From DATARH01 sp035648415 (lineage in GTDB: Bacteria > Pseudomonadota > Alphaproteobacteria > ATCC43930 > CGMCC-115725), in the NCBI GenBank assembly GCA_035648415.1, contig DASRLO010000041.1, positions 52,503 through 116,502 of the forward strand: a stretch of 64,000 bases of DNA. Direction: 5' to 3'. The translations under genes and the position numbers were made by a program. Shown here one piece after another: positions 16,658 to 25,797 of this stretch (positions are counted from its first letter, which is position 1; each line of letters begins with the position of its first letter). The notes under the pieces were generated by a model. The model was not told where the DNA came from. It did not search any database and worked only from the letters and a program-made list of their open reading frames with translations.

Positions 16658-18952
16658 TCACGCGCGCTCGACGAAGGCGTCCATCACCTTCTTGTCGCCG
16701 GCTTTCTCGAACGCGATTTCGAGCTTGTTGTCCTCGACGGTCCGGATGGTGCCGTAGCCGAATTTCTGATGGAACACGCGGTCGCCGACCGAGAACCCGC
16801 CGATTTTGCGGATGTCCTGGCCGCGCTGCAGCGGGCGCGAGCCTTCGATGACGAGCGGCGGACGCGGCAGGGTCTTGCGGTAGGTGTCCCGGGGGCCCTC
16901 GCTCCAGCCGGCGCCCCAGGCGGCGTTGGCGGCCGGGGGCGCGGCCCAGCCGGCGCCGGGGCCGAGGCCCATCTCGGTCTCGACCTCGATCTGGTCCTTC
17001 GGCAGCTCGTCGACAAAGCGCGAGCGCGCCGATGCCTGCCACTGGCCGTGGATGCGGCGGTTGGCGGCGAACGACACCAGCGCGCGCCGCCGCGCCCGGG
17101 TCAGCCCGACATAGGCGAGCCGGCGTTCCTCTTCCAGGCCGGGGAGGCCGGCCTCCTCGATCGCACGCTGCGACGGGAACACGCCCTCTTCCCAACCGGG
17201 CAGGAACACCGTGTCGAATTCGAGCCCCTTGGCGCTGTGCAGGGTCATCAGATTGACCATGTCGCCGCCATTGTCGGCGGCGTTGTCCATCACCAGGCTG
17301 ACATGCTCCAAGAACCCGCCGAGGTTCTCGAATTCGGCCATCGCGACGACGAGTTCCTTGAGGTTTTCGAGCCGGCCCGGCGCCTCGGGCGAGGGGTCGG
17401 CCTGCCACATGCCGGTATAACCCGATTCGTCGAGCACGCGCTGGACCAGCTCGACATGGGAGATGGTCTCGGTCTCGGCGCGCCAGCGGTCGAGCATGGC
17501 GATAAAATTGGCGAGCGCATTGCGGGCGGCGCGCGGCAGCGTGTCGCCGGGGATCAGGGCGCGCACCGCCTCGACCAGCGACAGCCTGGCCTGCCGCGCC
17601 GCGCCGTGCAGCAGCTGCAAGGTCGCGGTGCCGATGCCGCGCCGCGGCGTGTTGACGATGCGCTCGAAAGCGAGGTCGTCGGCCGGTTGGTTGACGAGGC
17701 GCAGATAGGCCATCGCGTCGCGGATTTCCTGGCGCTCGTAGAAGCGCGGGCCGCCGATGACACGGTATGGCAGGGCGAGGGCGATAAAGCGCTCCTCGAA
17801 CTCGCGGGTCTGGAACCCGGCGCGGACCAGGATCGCGATCTCCTTGAGTGCGTGGCCCTTGCGCTGCAGCGCCTCGATCTCGTCGCCGGCCCAGCGCGCC
17901 TCCTGCTCGGCGTCCCACAACCCGCGCACGGTGACCTTGTCGCCCTCTTGCGAGCGGGTCCACAGCGTCTTGCCGAGCCGGCCGCGGTTGTGGCCGATGA
18001 CCCCGGCCGCGGCGCCGAGGATTTCGGGGGTCGAGCGGTAATTTTCCTCCAAGCGCACGATCAGGGCGCCGGGGAAATCGCTCTCGAATTTGAGGATGTT
18101 TTCGATCTGCGCGCCGCGCCACGAATAGATCGACTGGTCGTCGTCGCCGACGCAGCAGATGTTCTTGTGCTGCTGCGCCAGCAGCCGCAGCCAGAGGTAC
18201 TGCGCGACGTTGGTGTCCTGGTACTCGTCGACCAGCACATAGCGGAAGCGGCGCTGGTAGGTGCCGAGGATCTCCGGGTTCTGCTGGAACAGCGTCAAAT
18301 TGTGCAGCAGCAAATCGCCGAAATCGACCGCGTTCACCGTCGCGAGGCGCTCCTGGTAGAGCCGGTAGAGGTCGATCGCCCGGCCGTCGGCGAAATCGCC
18401 GATCTCGCTCGCCGAGACCTTGTCGGGGATGAGCCCGCGATCCTTCCAGCGCTCGATCACCGCGTGCAGCACCCGCGCCGGCCAGCGCCGCTCGTCGATC
18501 CGGGCGGCGGCGAGGATCTGCTTCACCAGCCGCAGCTGGTCGTCGGTGTCGAGGATGGTGAAGCTCGATCTGAGACCGACCGCCTCGGCGTGACGGCGCA
18601 GGATGCGCGCGGCGAGCGCGTGGAAGGTGCCGAGCCAGACGCCCTCGGCGGCGGCATGGCCGATCATCGCCTGCAGACGCTCGCGCATCTCGCGCGCCGC
18701 CTTGTTGGTGAAGGTGACCGCCAAGAGCTCGCCAGGAAAGGCGCGACGGGTCGCGAGGATGTGCGCGAGCCGGGTCGTCAGCACTCGGGTCTTGCCGGTG
18801 CCGGCGCCGGCCAGCACCAGAACTGGCCCGTCGACCGCCGCCACGGCCCGCGCCTGCGCCTCGTTGAGAAGGGCAAGATAGGGCGCGTCGCCAGATTCGC
18901 GTGGAACCCCCGCGGGAGCGGCGGCGGTTTGATCGAAAGCCAGGTCGGACAT
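16658..18952 (-). CDS. uvrD: ATP-dependent DNA helicase UvrD/PcrA
   Basis: A 764-residue superfamily 1A helicase that unwinds DNA in excision repair and replication restart. Seen: motif I GAGTGKTRVL (about 54-63), motif Ia AVTFTNKAAREMRER, motif II VLVDEYQDTN, motif III CCVGDDDQSIYSWRGA, motif IV region LEENYRST, motif V LMTLHSAKGLEFD and motif VI YVGLTRARRR. The C-terminal GDRVFHQKFGYGTI is the UvrD/PcrA polymerase-binding Tudor-like end. Start ATG 18952 is preceded by GAGG; an upstream in-frame ATG is less well placed. Confidence 0.96.
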   Translation of the reverse strand: MSDLAFDQTAAAPAGVPRESGDAPYLALLNEAQARAVAAVDGPVLVLAGAGTGKTRVLTTRLAHILATRRAFPGELLAVTFTNKAAREMRERLQAMIGHAAAEGVWLGTFHALAARILRRHAEAVGLRSSFTILDTDDQLRLVKQILAAARIDERRWPARVLHAVIERWKDRGLIPDKVSASEIGDFADGRAIDLYRLYQERLATVNAVDFGDLLLHNLTLFQQNPEILGTYQRRFRYVLVDEYQDTNVAQYLWLRLLAQQHKNICCVGDDDQSIYSWRGAQIENILKFESDFPGALIVRLEENYRSTPEILGAAAGVIGHNRGRLGKTLWTRSQEGDKVTVRGLWDAEQEARWAGDEIEALQRKGHALKEIAILVRAGFQTREFEERFIALALPYRVIGGPRFYERQEIRDAMAYLRLVNQPADDLAFERIVNTPRRGIGTATLQLLHGAARQARLSLVEAVRALIPGDTLPRAARNALANFIAMLDRWRAETETISHVELVQRVLDESGYTGMWQADPSPEAPGRLENLKELVVAMAEFENLGGFLEHVSLVMDNAADNGGDMVNLMTLHSAKGLEFDTVFLPGWEEGVFPSQRAIEEAGLPGLEEERRLAYVGLTRARRRALVSFAANRRIHGQWQASARSRFVDELPKDQIEVETEMGLGPGAGWAAPPAANAAWGAGWSEGPRDTYRKTLPRPPLVIEGSRPLQRGQDIRKIGGFSVGDRVFHQKFGYGTIRTVEDNKLEIAFEKAGDKKVMDAFVERA

Positions 18953-19288
18953 CGCCTCATCATATAGCACTGCGCGCCGCTCCCGCAGCGCACGGCTACG
19001 CCGAGTTTAAAATTTAGCCGTCATTCCGGACGCTGCGAAGCAGTGAACCCGGAACCTATGAACATGGACGGTGCATGGTTGTGCGGCAGCGTTGGTATGG
19101 TTCTAGCTTTAGGTCCGTGTTCATAGGTTCCGGGCTCCCGCGCTGCGCGCGGCCCCCCGAATGACGGAGCCGAGTGCGGGAACGCGCCCGCATGGCAGCG
19201 ATGAAAACCGTTTTAAATCAAACGAGTTCTGGCGTTTATAGCGGCGTCTCGGCCATGATGGCGCAAGCATTTTTTCGCAAGCCGCCCG
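18953..19288. other. 336-base gene-free stretch holding an inverted repeat
   Basis: No convincing coding frame. It lies between the divergent starts of uvrD (minus) and the permease gene (plus). About 150 bases of it are the long inverted repeat at 19018-19167; the remaining AT-richer part (around 19198-19240) must hold the permease promoter, though no clear sigma-70 boxes could be assigned. Confidence 0.6.
19018..19167. repeat. long inverted repeat, family B
   Basis: The inner arms (19048-19069 and 19113-19134) are 22 bases and match with one mismatch, containing GGAACCTATGAACA. The outer arms begin with CCGTCATTC and end with GAATGACGG. The outer parts resemble the GTCATTCCGG-type intergenic palindromes seen in rhizobia and relatives. 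The size and structure fit a miniature non-autonomous mobile element; no target duplication was identified. Confidence 0.75.
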
Positions 19289-20560
19289 ATGCACGCCGCG
19301 ATCGTTCTCCTCGTCCTGATTCTGACCTATGCCGGCATGGCGGCCGGGCGCATCGCCTGGCTCCAGGTCGACAGGACCGGGATCGCGTTGCTCGCGGTCA
19401 TCGCCCTGTTGGTGACCGGGCAAATGAACCTCGACGATTTCGGCAGCAATGTCGACATGCCGACCCTGGCCCTCTTGTTCGCGATGATGATCATCTCGGC
19501 GCAGTTCGCCGAATCGGGGTTTATCGACCTCTGCGCCCGCACCTTCACCAGCACCCGGCACGGCACGACGGTGCTGTTGGCGCTGACCGTAGCGGTGGGC
19601 GGCGGGCTCGCGGCGGTGCTCGCCAACGACATCCTGATCATCACCATCGCGCCCTTGCTGATCGTCGGCGCCAGGGCGCGCGGCTTCGACCCGCGGCCCT
19701 TCGCGATCGCGCTCGCCGCCTCGACCAACGCCGGCTCGGCGGCGACCCTGATCGGCAACCCGCAGAACATGCTGGTCGGCGCGATCGGCCGGCTCGATTT
19801 CTGGCGGTTTCTCGCGGTCTGCGGCGTGCCCGCGCTGTTCAGCCTGGCGACGGTCTTTACCGTCGTCTGGCTGCAGTGGCGGCGCCGCATCGTCGCCGGC
19901 GCGTCGCCCGACCCGGCCGAGTTGCCGGCGGTGATTTTGCACCCGTTCGACCGCAACCAGGTGATCAAGGGCGCGGTGGCGCTGCTGGCGCTGCTGCTGT
20001 TGTTCGCGACCTCGCTGCCGCGCGAGATCGGAGCGCTGTTCATCGCCGCCGTGCTGCTCGCCAACCGCAAGATCACCAGCCGCACGATGATCGCGACCGT
20101 CGATTGGCCGCTGTTGCTGCTGGTCGCGTGCCTTTTCGCGATCACCGGCACGCTGAACCAGGCGGGCGTCGCGTCGAGGCTGCTGGCCTTTCTCGACAGC
20201 CATGGGCTGCTCCCGAACGGGCTCGTGCCGCTGACCCTGTTCAGCGTCTTCACCAGCAACGCGATCGGCAGCCTGCCGGGGACGATGCTGCTGTTGCAGG
20301 TCTGGCCGACCCCGCCGCCCGGCGTGCTTTACGCGCTGGCGCTGCTGACCAGCCTCGCCGGAAATCTGCTGCTGTCGGGCAGCCTCACCAACGTGCTGAT
20401 CGCCGAGCGCGCCGACCGCATGGGCGCGCGCCTCGGCTTCGCCGACCATGCCCGCGCCGGGGTGCCGATCACGCTCGTTTCGCTCGCCTTCGCGATCCTG
20501 TGGCTGTCGGTGACGCATACGCTGTCGCTGCTGCCGACGCCCTTGCCGCTGGATCAGTGA
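19289..20560 (+). CDS. ArsB/NhaD-type anion permease family membrane protein
   Basis: A 423-residue integral membrane protein with about 11-12 hydrophobic segments. It shows the ion-transporter superfamily layout with two similar halves: VLANDILIITIAPLLIVGA and ASTNAGSAATLIGNPQNMLV in the first half (about 111-167) and VFTSNAIGSLPGTMLLLQ plus SLAGNLLLSGSLTNVLIAE in the second. The TNxGS and GNPQN re-entrant loop motifs fit arsenite/Na+-H+/dicarboxylate carriers. No arsenic genes are near, so the substrate is unknown. hemC begins 53 bases downstream. Confidence 0.87.
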   Translation: MHAAIVLLVLILTYAGMAAGRIAWLQVDRTGIALLAVIALLVTGQMNLDDFGSNVDMPTLALLFAMMIISAQFAESGFIDLCARTFTSTRHGTTVLLALTVAVGGGLAAVLANDILIITIAPLLIVGARARGFDPRPFAIALAASTNAGSAATLIGNPQNMLVGAIGRLDFWRFLAVCGVPALFSLATVFTVVWLQWRRRIVAGASPDPAELPAVILHPFDRNQVIKGAVALLALLLLFATSLPREIGALFIAAVLLANRKITSRTMIATVDWPLLLLVACLFAITGTLNQAGVASRLLAFLDSHGLLPNGLVPLTLFSVFTSNAIGSLPGTMLLLQVWPTPPPGVLYALALLTSLAGNLLLSGSLTNVLIAERADRMGARLGFADHARAGVPITLVSLAFAILWLSVTHTLSLLPTPLPLDQ

Positions 20561-20613
20561 CCCGGACCCTCGCGCCTGATACAACCCGGCCGCTTTCAGC
20601 TTAAGGATCGGAC

Positions 20614-21543
20614 GTGGCGGCTCGCCCTCTTCGCATCGGCACCCGCGGCAGCGCGATGGCGCTCTTCCAGGCCAATCTGGTGCGCGACCGGCTGGCGGCG
20701 GCGCATCCCGAACTGGCCGAGTCGGGCATGATCGAGATCATCGTCATCCGCACCACCGGCGACCGGGTGCAAAACCGCCTGCTGGCCGAGATCGGCGGCA
20801 AGGGTCTGTTTACCAAGGAGATCGAGGAAGCGCTCATCGCCCGGCGCATCGATCTCGCGGTGCATTCGCTGAAGGACATGGAAACGGCGCTGCCGCCGGG
20901 GCTCGACATCGTCTGCGTGCTGAAGCGCGACGATCCGCGCGACGTACTGGTGGCGCGCGGCGGCGCGGGACTGGCGGCGTTGCCCGCGGGGGCAAAAATC
21001 GGCACCGCGTCGCTGCGGCGCCGGGCGCAGCTGCTGCGCCGCCGGCCCGACCTCGCCATCGCCCCGATCCGCGGCAATGTCGATACCAGGCTCGACAAGC
21101 TCGCCGGCGGCGAGGTCGATGGCCTGCTCCTCGCGCTCTGCGGGTTGCAGCGGCTCGGCCGGACGGCGGTGGCGAGCGAAATCCTGCCGGCGGAGGTGAT
21201 GCTGCCGGCGGTCGGCCAGGGCGCGCTGGCGATCGAGGCGCGTTCGGGCGATCTCGAGATCCGCGAATGCCTCGCGCCGCTGCACCACGCGGCGAGCGCC
21301 GCCTGCGTCGCCGCCGAGCGGGCGATGCTGGCGGCGCTCGACGGCTCGTGCCGCACCCCGATCGCCGGATTGGCCGAACTCGACGGCGACCGCCTCGGCC
21401 TCAGGGCGATGCTGCTCGCCGCCGACGGCAGCGCCGAGCGGCGCGCCGACGGCGCCGGCTCGGCCGAAGACGCGGCGGCGCTCGGCCGCGAGATCGGCGA
21501 GCGGCTGCGCAGCGGCGCCGGGCCGGAATTCGGCCTAGGCTGA
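20614..21543 (+). CDS. hemC: hydroxymethylbilane synthase (porphobilinogen deaminase)
   Basis: A 309-residue cytosolic enzyme condensing four porphobilinogen units to hydroxymethylbilane in haem synthesis. Seen: RIGTRGSAMALFQA near the N-terminus, IGGKGLFTKEIEEAL, DLAVHSLKDMET with the catalytic Asp, GTASLRRRAQLL and IRGNVDTRLDKL for substrate binding, VGQGALAIEAR, and the dipyrromethane cofactor Cys in LDGSCRTPIAG (about 248). The GTG start follows AAGGA by a suitable distance. hemD does not follow here. Confidence 0.97.
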   Translation: MAARPLRIGTRGSAMALFQANLVRDRLAAAHPELAESGMIEIIVIRTTGDRVQNRLLAEIGGKGLFTKEIEEALIARRIDLAVHSLKDMETALPPGLDIVCVLKRDDPRDVLVARGGAGLAALPAGAKIGTASLRRRAQLLRRRPDLAIAPIRGNVDTRLDKLAGGEVDGLLLALCGLQRLGRTAVASEILPAEVMLPAVGQGALAIEARSGDLEIRECLAPLHHAASAACVAAERAMLAALDGSCRTPIAGLAELDGDRLGLRAMLLAADGSAERRADGAGSAEDAAALGREIGERLRSGAGPEFGLG

Positions 21544-21560
21544 CCCTGATGCGGCTGACC

Positions 21561-21818
21561 CTATTGCGACAGCGGCTTTTCGGGGGCGGTGTCGTGGTGC
21601 GAGCCGAGGCCGCCTCCGCAGGCCTGTACGTGCAGCCATTCGGTCGGCGTCATGTTGCCGGCGACCACATAGCCGTAGAGCCCGACCGGCCAGGTCAGCA
21701 CGAACACCACGTCGTTGACGACATCGGTGTTCTTTTTCGGGCAGTCGCCGGTGGCGAAATAGCCCACCACGAGCAGGATGATCCCGATCACGAGATAGAG
21801 CGAAACGATGGATCGCAT
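21561..21818 (-). CDS. small membrane protein of unknown function
   Basis: An 85-residue protein, not recognised. The N-terminus is one hydrophobic helix (VSLYLVIGIILLVVGYFATG), followed by DCPKK and a second weaker hydrophobic stretch (VVFVLTWPVGLYGYVVAG), then a polar tail. Two Cys residues flank the second segment. It is convergent with hemC, 17 bases away. The ATG is the first in frame; no strong ribosome-binding site was seen. Confidence 0.55.
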   Translation of the reverse strand: MRSIVSLYLVIGIILLVVGYFATGDCPKKNTDVVNDVVFVLTWPVGLYGYVVAGNMTPTEWLHVQACGGGLGSHHDTAPEKPLSQ

Positions 21819-22051
21819 CGGGTTTGTCTCGGTTGTTGAGGTTGGTCCGCAGGTGTGCCGCCTCCGCAGCGAAGCAGGTTACCGGCGGCAAAATCAACTC
21901 ACAATTGCCGGAAGGCGCACGCCGAACCGCGCGGGGCGGGGATCTGGCTACCGATCGCAAAGCCAGGTCGCCGCCGCGCGCTGGCGAACGCCGGCGAACC
22001 GGCGCTCAGCCGGAGAACCCCAACTCGCCGAAAACGTTCCCTTGCCGGTGT

Positions 22052-23278
22052 TTAGAGCACGCCCTCGCTCTTCAGCGCGGCGAGGCCGCCGGCGTCGATG
22101 CCGAGCCAATCGTGCAGCACCTCGGCGCTGTCCTGACCCAAGGCCGGCGAACCTTTCAGCCGCACCGTCTTGCCGTCGACCCGCACCGGCCAGCTCGCCA
22201 TCTTGTACTCGCCGTTGTGGTGCTGGACGGTCTGCATCAGCCCGCGCTCGACGAAGCTCGGCTCGTTCTGCAATTCCATGGTGTCGAACACCGCGCCGGC
22301 CGGCACGCCGACGGCAATCAGCTTTTCCATGACCTCGCGCTTGTCGTGCTGACGGGTGTACTCGCCGATGATCGCGTCGAGCTCGTCGGAGTGCGCAACA
22401 CGGGCGTCGCCGGTCGCGAACTTGGGGTCCTCGATCAACTCCTCGCGGCCGATCAGCTTCATCAGCCGCGTAAAATGCTCGGGGTTTGCACGGCTGGTGG
22501 TCAGGTACATGTAGTCGTTCGGCCCGCCGCCCTTGCACGGGTAGAGCCCGGCGGGCGAATTGTTGCCCGCGCTCGGCTTGGCGCCGCGGCGCTGCGCCGG
22601 CTTGCCGGTGCGCGCCATCGTCGCAAAGCAGGTGCGCATGTAGTGGATCATCGCGTCCTGCATCGCGACTTCCAGCCGGCGGCCGACGCCGGTGCGGTTG
22701 CGCTCGTGCAGCGCGCCGAGGATCGTCGCCGCCATCAGCATGCCGGTGCCGGTGTCGCCAAAGCTGAGGCCGGGCTTGACCGGCGGCCGGCCGGGCTCGC
22801 CGGTGACGCTGATCGGGCCGCCGGCGGCCTGCGCGATCATGTCGAAGGCCAGCCCCTTCTCGTGCGGGCTGCCGCTGGCAAAACCCTTGACCTGGCAATA
22901 GATAATGCGGGGATTGATCTTCCTGACCTCGTCATAGGAGAGGCCGAGGCGCTCGATCGTGCCGGGCGCCATGTTCTCGGCGACGATGTCGGCCTTCTTG
23001 ATCAACTCCTTGACGATGTCGAGACCCTTCGGCGACTTGAGGTTGAGGGTCAGCGACTTCTTGTTGACGTTGAACTGGTAGAAATACCAGGGGTCGTCAT
23101 CTGGCTTGCCGGGGCGCAGCCGGCGGCCGGGATCGCCGCGGCCGGGGTTCTCGATCTTCACGACCTCGGCGCCGAACCAGGCCAGTACCTCGGTGCAGGT
23201 GGTGCCCGCCTCGAACTGGGTGAAATCGACCACCTTGACGCCCTGCAGAAAATTGAGGTCCTGGGTCATTTCGGTCAT
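22052..23278 (-). CDS. CaiB/BaiF family CoA-transferase (type III)
   Basis: A 408-residue family III CoA-transferase, moving CoA between carboxylic acids. Seen: GVKVVDFTQFEAGTTCTEVL with the N-terminal ADP-binding fold, GAEVVKIENPGRGDPGR, the large Lys-rich loop, and the catalytic Asp in GLAFDMIAQAAGG (about 155), followed by PVKPGLSFGDTGTG. The substrate acids cannot be deduced; no acyl-CoA dehydrogenase or hydratase is adjacent. Start ATG 23278 has GGAAGG upstream. It is divergent from a cupin gene. Confidence 0.92.
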   Translation of the reverse strand: MTEMTQDLNFLQGVKVVDFTQFEAGTTCTEVLAWFGAEVVKIENPGRGDPGRRLRPGKPDDDPWYFYQFNVNKKSLTLNLKSPKGLDIVKELIKKADIVAENMAPGTIERLGLSYDEVRKINPRIIYCQVKGFASGSPHEKGLAFDMIAQAAGGPISVTGEPGRPPVKPGLSFGDTGTGMLMAATILGALHERNRTGVGRRLEVAMQDAMIHYMRTCFATMARTGKPAQRRGAKPSAGNNSPAGLYPCKGGGPNDYMYLTTSRANPEHFTRLMKLIGREELIEDPKFATGDARVAHSDELDAIIGEYTRQHDKREVMEKLIAVGVPAGAVFDTMELQNEPSFVERGLMQTVQHHNGEYKMASWPVRVDGKTVRLKGSPALGQDSAEVLHDWLGIDAGGLAALKSEGVL

Positions 23279-23422
23279 CGTCGGTCCTTCCGAGAGTGCG
23301 CATGGCGGACAGCGTGCGCCTTATCGTGCCGGCCCGCAACGCCGGCAGCGCCAAATTCCAGCCGCGACATCGTGCGGATTTGGGATAATTTGCATGCCTG
23401 TCAGCGCGAGGAGGAAATCGCC

Positions 23423-23800
23423 ATGAAGGTGGTCACGCTTAAGAATATCCCCGATCTTCCGGTGGAAGGCGCGGAGCGGATCGAAGGCTGGACGGGGCCG
23501 GTGTCGCGGTCACGTCAGACCATCATCGAGCCTGGGGATTCCGGTAACTACAACGCCAGCGTGGTGAATTTCAGCCAGGGCTGCACCACCGGCTGGCATA
23601 CCCATACCTGCGACCAGATCCTGGTGGTGACCTCGGGCTCCGGCATGGTGGCGACCGAGGGCGGGACGCCGCAGGAGATCAACATCGGCGACGTCGTCCA
23701 CATCAAGGCCGGCGAGCGCCACTGGCACGGCGCCAAGGCGGACACGACGATGGGTCACATCACCATCACCGCCGTCGGCGGTCAAGCCAAGTGGGGGTAG
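23423..23800 (+). CDS. cupin-domain protein
   Basis: A 125-residue single cupin. Motif 1 is GWHTHTCDQILVVTSGSG (about 60-77) and motif 2 is INIGDVVHIKAGERHWHG, with the three His and one Glu/Gln positions seen except that the usual Glu is replaced by Gln (CDQIL). Such proteins bind metal and may be dioxygenase- or carboxymuconolactone-decarboxylase-associated. AGGAGG stands seven bases before the ATG. It is divergent from the CoA-transferase and convergent with the enolase-superfamily gene, so may serve one catabolic route. Confidence 0.85.
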   Translation: MKVVTLKNIPDLPVEGAERIEGWTGPVSRSRQTIIEPGDSGNYNASVVNFSQGCTTGWHTHTCDQILVVTSGSGMVATEGGTPQEINIGDVVHIKAGERHWHGAKADTTMGHITITAVGGQAKWG

Positions 23801-23803
23801 CCG

Positions 23804-24991
23804 CTAGCGCCGCGGCGGGTGGGCGCGGACGAACTCCTCGTTGACCTCGGCGCCCCAGCCGGGGCCGGTCGGCAGCAGCAGGTCGCCGTTCTCGATCACC
23901 GGCGGCACGGTGACGATGTCGTCCTTCCACAGCACGTCGTCGATGTCGATCTCCATGACTTTGAAGTTGGGGATCGCGGCGCACATGTGGGCGCTGATCA
24001 ACGTGCCGAGATGGCCGTTGAAATTGTGCGGCGCGACGTTGACCTCGAACGAATCGGCCATGTTGGCGATCTTCACCGATTCGAGGATGCCGTTCCACGC
24101 CACGTCGATGATCGCGTAGTCCACCGCTTGGCTCTCGAAGAACGGGCGGAACTGGCGGCGGCCGTAGATAGACTCCAGAGAGGCTATCGGCGTGCGGCTG
24201 GAATTGCGGATGCGCGCGAGGCCCGGCGGGTCGTAAAGGTCGATCTCGAGCCACACCAGGTCGAGCGGCTCCAGCGCCCGCGCCAGCTTGATGTAGCCGT
24301 CGATCTTGTAGTTGAAATTGGTGTCGAGGTGCAGGCCGACCCCCTTGCCGGCGCCCTCGCGGAACGCCGAAAGCTGGTCGACCGCGGCGGCGACGATGCT
24401 GCTGTCGACATTCAATTCGGGAAAGCCGGGCGGGTTGCCGGTGCCGGGGCCGTACATCGAGGCTTTGCCGCCGTCGAAGCGGATGAGGTTGGTCTTGAGA
24501 CCCCGGAAGCCCTTGGCTTTGACCTCGGCGCCGAGCTTGACGATGTCGTCGCGGCTGCGCACCGGCTCGACCCCGGCCCATTCCTTGATGCGGTCGGCAT
24601 AGCGCGCGCGGTAGGTGCCGCAATGCGACCAGTAGAGCTGCAACCGGTCGCGCACCGGGCCGCCGAGCAGCTCGTAGACCGGGACGCCAAGCGCCTTGGC
24701 CTTGATGTCGACCAGGGCGTTCTCGATCGCGCCGATCGCCTGCGCGTTGAGCCCGCCCGCCGCCTGGCGGGTCGCGGCGTAGAGGTAGGTGCTGTGGCGC
24801 TCGACCGGGCGCGGGTCCTGGCCGACGAGGCGCGCGCCGAGCTTTTCGATGACCGTACCGAGCCCCTGCGCGCCGTAGCCCTCCATGAACTCGGACCAGC
24901 CGGTGATGCCCTCGTCGGTGGAGATCTTGACAAAGGAATTGACCCGCCAGCCGGCGTCGCAATGCAGGGTTTCGAGCTTGGTGATTTTCAT
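23804..24991 (-). CDS. mandelate racemase/muconate lactonizing enzyme family (enolase superfamily)
   Basis: A 395-residue enolase-superfamily enzyme that abstracts a proton alpha to a carboxylate, probably a sugar-acid dehydratase or racemase. Seen: the N-terminal capping domain with GWSEFMEGYGAQG, GFRGLKTNLIRFDGG (candidate Lys base region), metal ligands Asp in HLDTNFNYKIDG (about 222), Glu in LVWLEIDLYDP and the following IIDVAWNGI, and the barrel end HNFNGHLGTLISAH. The substrate is not assignable. Start ATG 24991 has GGAG seven bases upstream. It ends three bases from the convergent cupin stop. Confidence 0.9.
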   Translation of the reverse strand: MKITKLETLHCDAGWRVNSFVKISTDEGITGWSEFMEGYGAQGLGTVIEKLGARLVGQDPRPVERHSTYLYAATRQAAGGLNAQAIGAIENALVDIKAKALGVPVYELLGGPVRDRLQLYWSHCGTYRARYADRIKEWAGVEPVRSRDDIVKLGAEVKAKGFRGLKTNLIRFDGGKASMYGPGTGNPPGFPELNVDSSIVAAAVDQLSAFREGAGKGVGLHLDTNFNYKIDGYIKLARALEPLDLVWLEIDLYDPPGLARIRNSSRTPIASLESIYGRRQFRPFFESQAVDYAIIDVAWNGILESVKIANMADSFEVNVAPHNFNGHLGTLISAHMCAAIPNFKVMEIDIDDVLWKDDIVTVPPVIENGDLLLPTGPGWGAEVNEEFVRAHPPRR

Positions 24992-25077
24992 GACGGGCTC
25001 CGCAAGCAGGCTAAATATCATGCGCCGCCAAATCGCGGCCGCCAACTCTCCGCCGCCCGACCGCGGACGCGTCCTGG

Positions 25078-25106
25078 TTGACATCGCCGGGGGGCGGGCT
25101 TATTTC
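25078..25106 (+). promoter_or_regulatory. sigma-70 promoter for tRNA-Leu
   Basis: A perfect -35 TTGACA (25078-25083), a 17-base spacer and a -10 TATTTC (25101-25106) place the start near 25113, ten bases before the tRNA. The spacer is G-rich. This is the best-matching promoter noticed in the window. Confidence 0.75.
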
Positions 25107-25122
25107 CGCCCGACCGCGGGAG

Positions 25123-25209
25123 GCCCAGGTGGCGGAATTGGTAGACGCGCAGGTTTCAGGTACCTGTGGCAGCAATGTCGTGGAAGTTCGAGTCTTCTCC
25201 TGGGCACCA
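25123..25209 (+). tRNA. tRNA-Leu (anticodon CAG)
   Basis: An 87-base class II tRNA. The acceptor stem GCCCAGG pairs with CCTGGGC, the D arm starts TGGCGGAATTGGTAGACGC, the anticodon stem is CAGGT/ACCTG with loop TTCAGGT giving anticodon CAG (25157-25159), a long variable arm follows, and the T arm is GTTCGAGTC. The CCA end is encoded. It reads CUG codons, the dominant Leu codon in this GC-rich genome. Confidence 0.96.
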
Positions 25210-25295
25210 CTCTTTTAGACCGCCTAATCATTCTTCCTCGATCTTGTCGCCGATCGCCGCGATGCGGCACCTTTACCCTTGATAGGAGGCGAAGG

Positions 25296-25547
25296 ATGCG
25301 GCTCTCCGGGCGTTCGCTGGGGTTGCTCGTGCTTGCCGGGCTGGGCGCTTGTTCGGACGCGCGGATCACCGAAGACACGCCGGCGGCGGTCAGCGTGCGT
25401 TACGACGGCGTGGTCCAAACACTCAATGACGCCACCGTTGTCGCGCAGCGAACCTGCGCCGCCCACGGCAAGACCGCGCGACTACGCAGCACCGACATGA
25501 GAGCCATTCTTGAGCGCTTCGCCCATTTCGACTGCGTGAGCGGTTAG
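25296..25547 (+). CDS. small lipoprotein of unknown function
   Basis: An 83-residue exported protein. The N-terminus MRLSGRSLGLLVLAGLGACS is a lipoprotein signal with the modified Cys at 19. The mature part has two further Cys residues (TCAAHGKTARL and HFDCVSG), perhaps a disulfide. AGGAGG lies seven bases before the ATG. It stands alone between tRNA-Leu and the RNase D-like gene. Function is not recognisable. Confidence 0.65.
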   Translation: MRLSGRSLGLLVLAGLGACSDARITEDTPAAVSVRYDGVVQTLNDATVVAQRTCAAHGKTARLRSTDMRAILERFAHFDCVSG

Positions 25548-25797
25548 ACCGACCGGCTCAGCGGCCGTCTATGTTCGGCGCGAGATTGCTTTGGAGCCGG
25601 AGCCTTCTTGTTTCGCCAAATTCAGAGGCTACCACCAAATTCAGAGCTACCAACTGCATCGAGGGACACCTACGCGCTTCTGGCGAGGGTTAATCCGGGT
25701 GGCTACCAGCGCCGACCCGTGTTACAAGCTTGTGCAACAAGCGGGGACTTAGGAGCATTATTATCTCCCGAATTTCAACGGCTTACGAAATCTCCTT

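Noticed and set aside
16769..18967. A 732-codon open frame on the plus strand opposite uvrD
   Set aside because: All helicase motifs are on the minus strand; the opposite frame has none.
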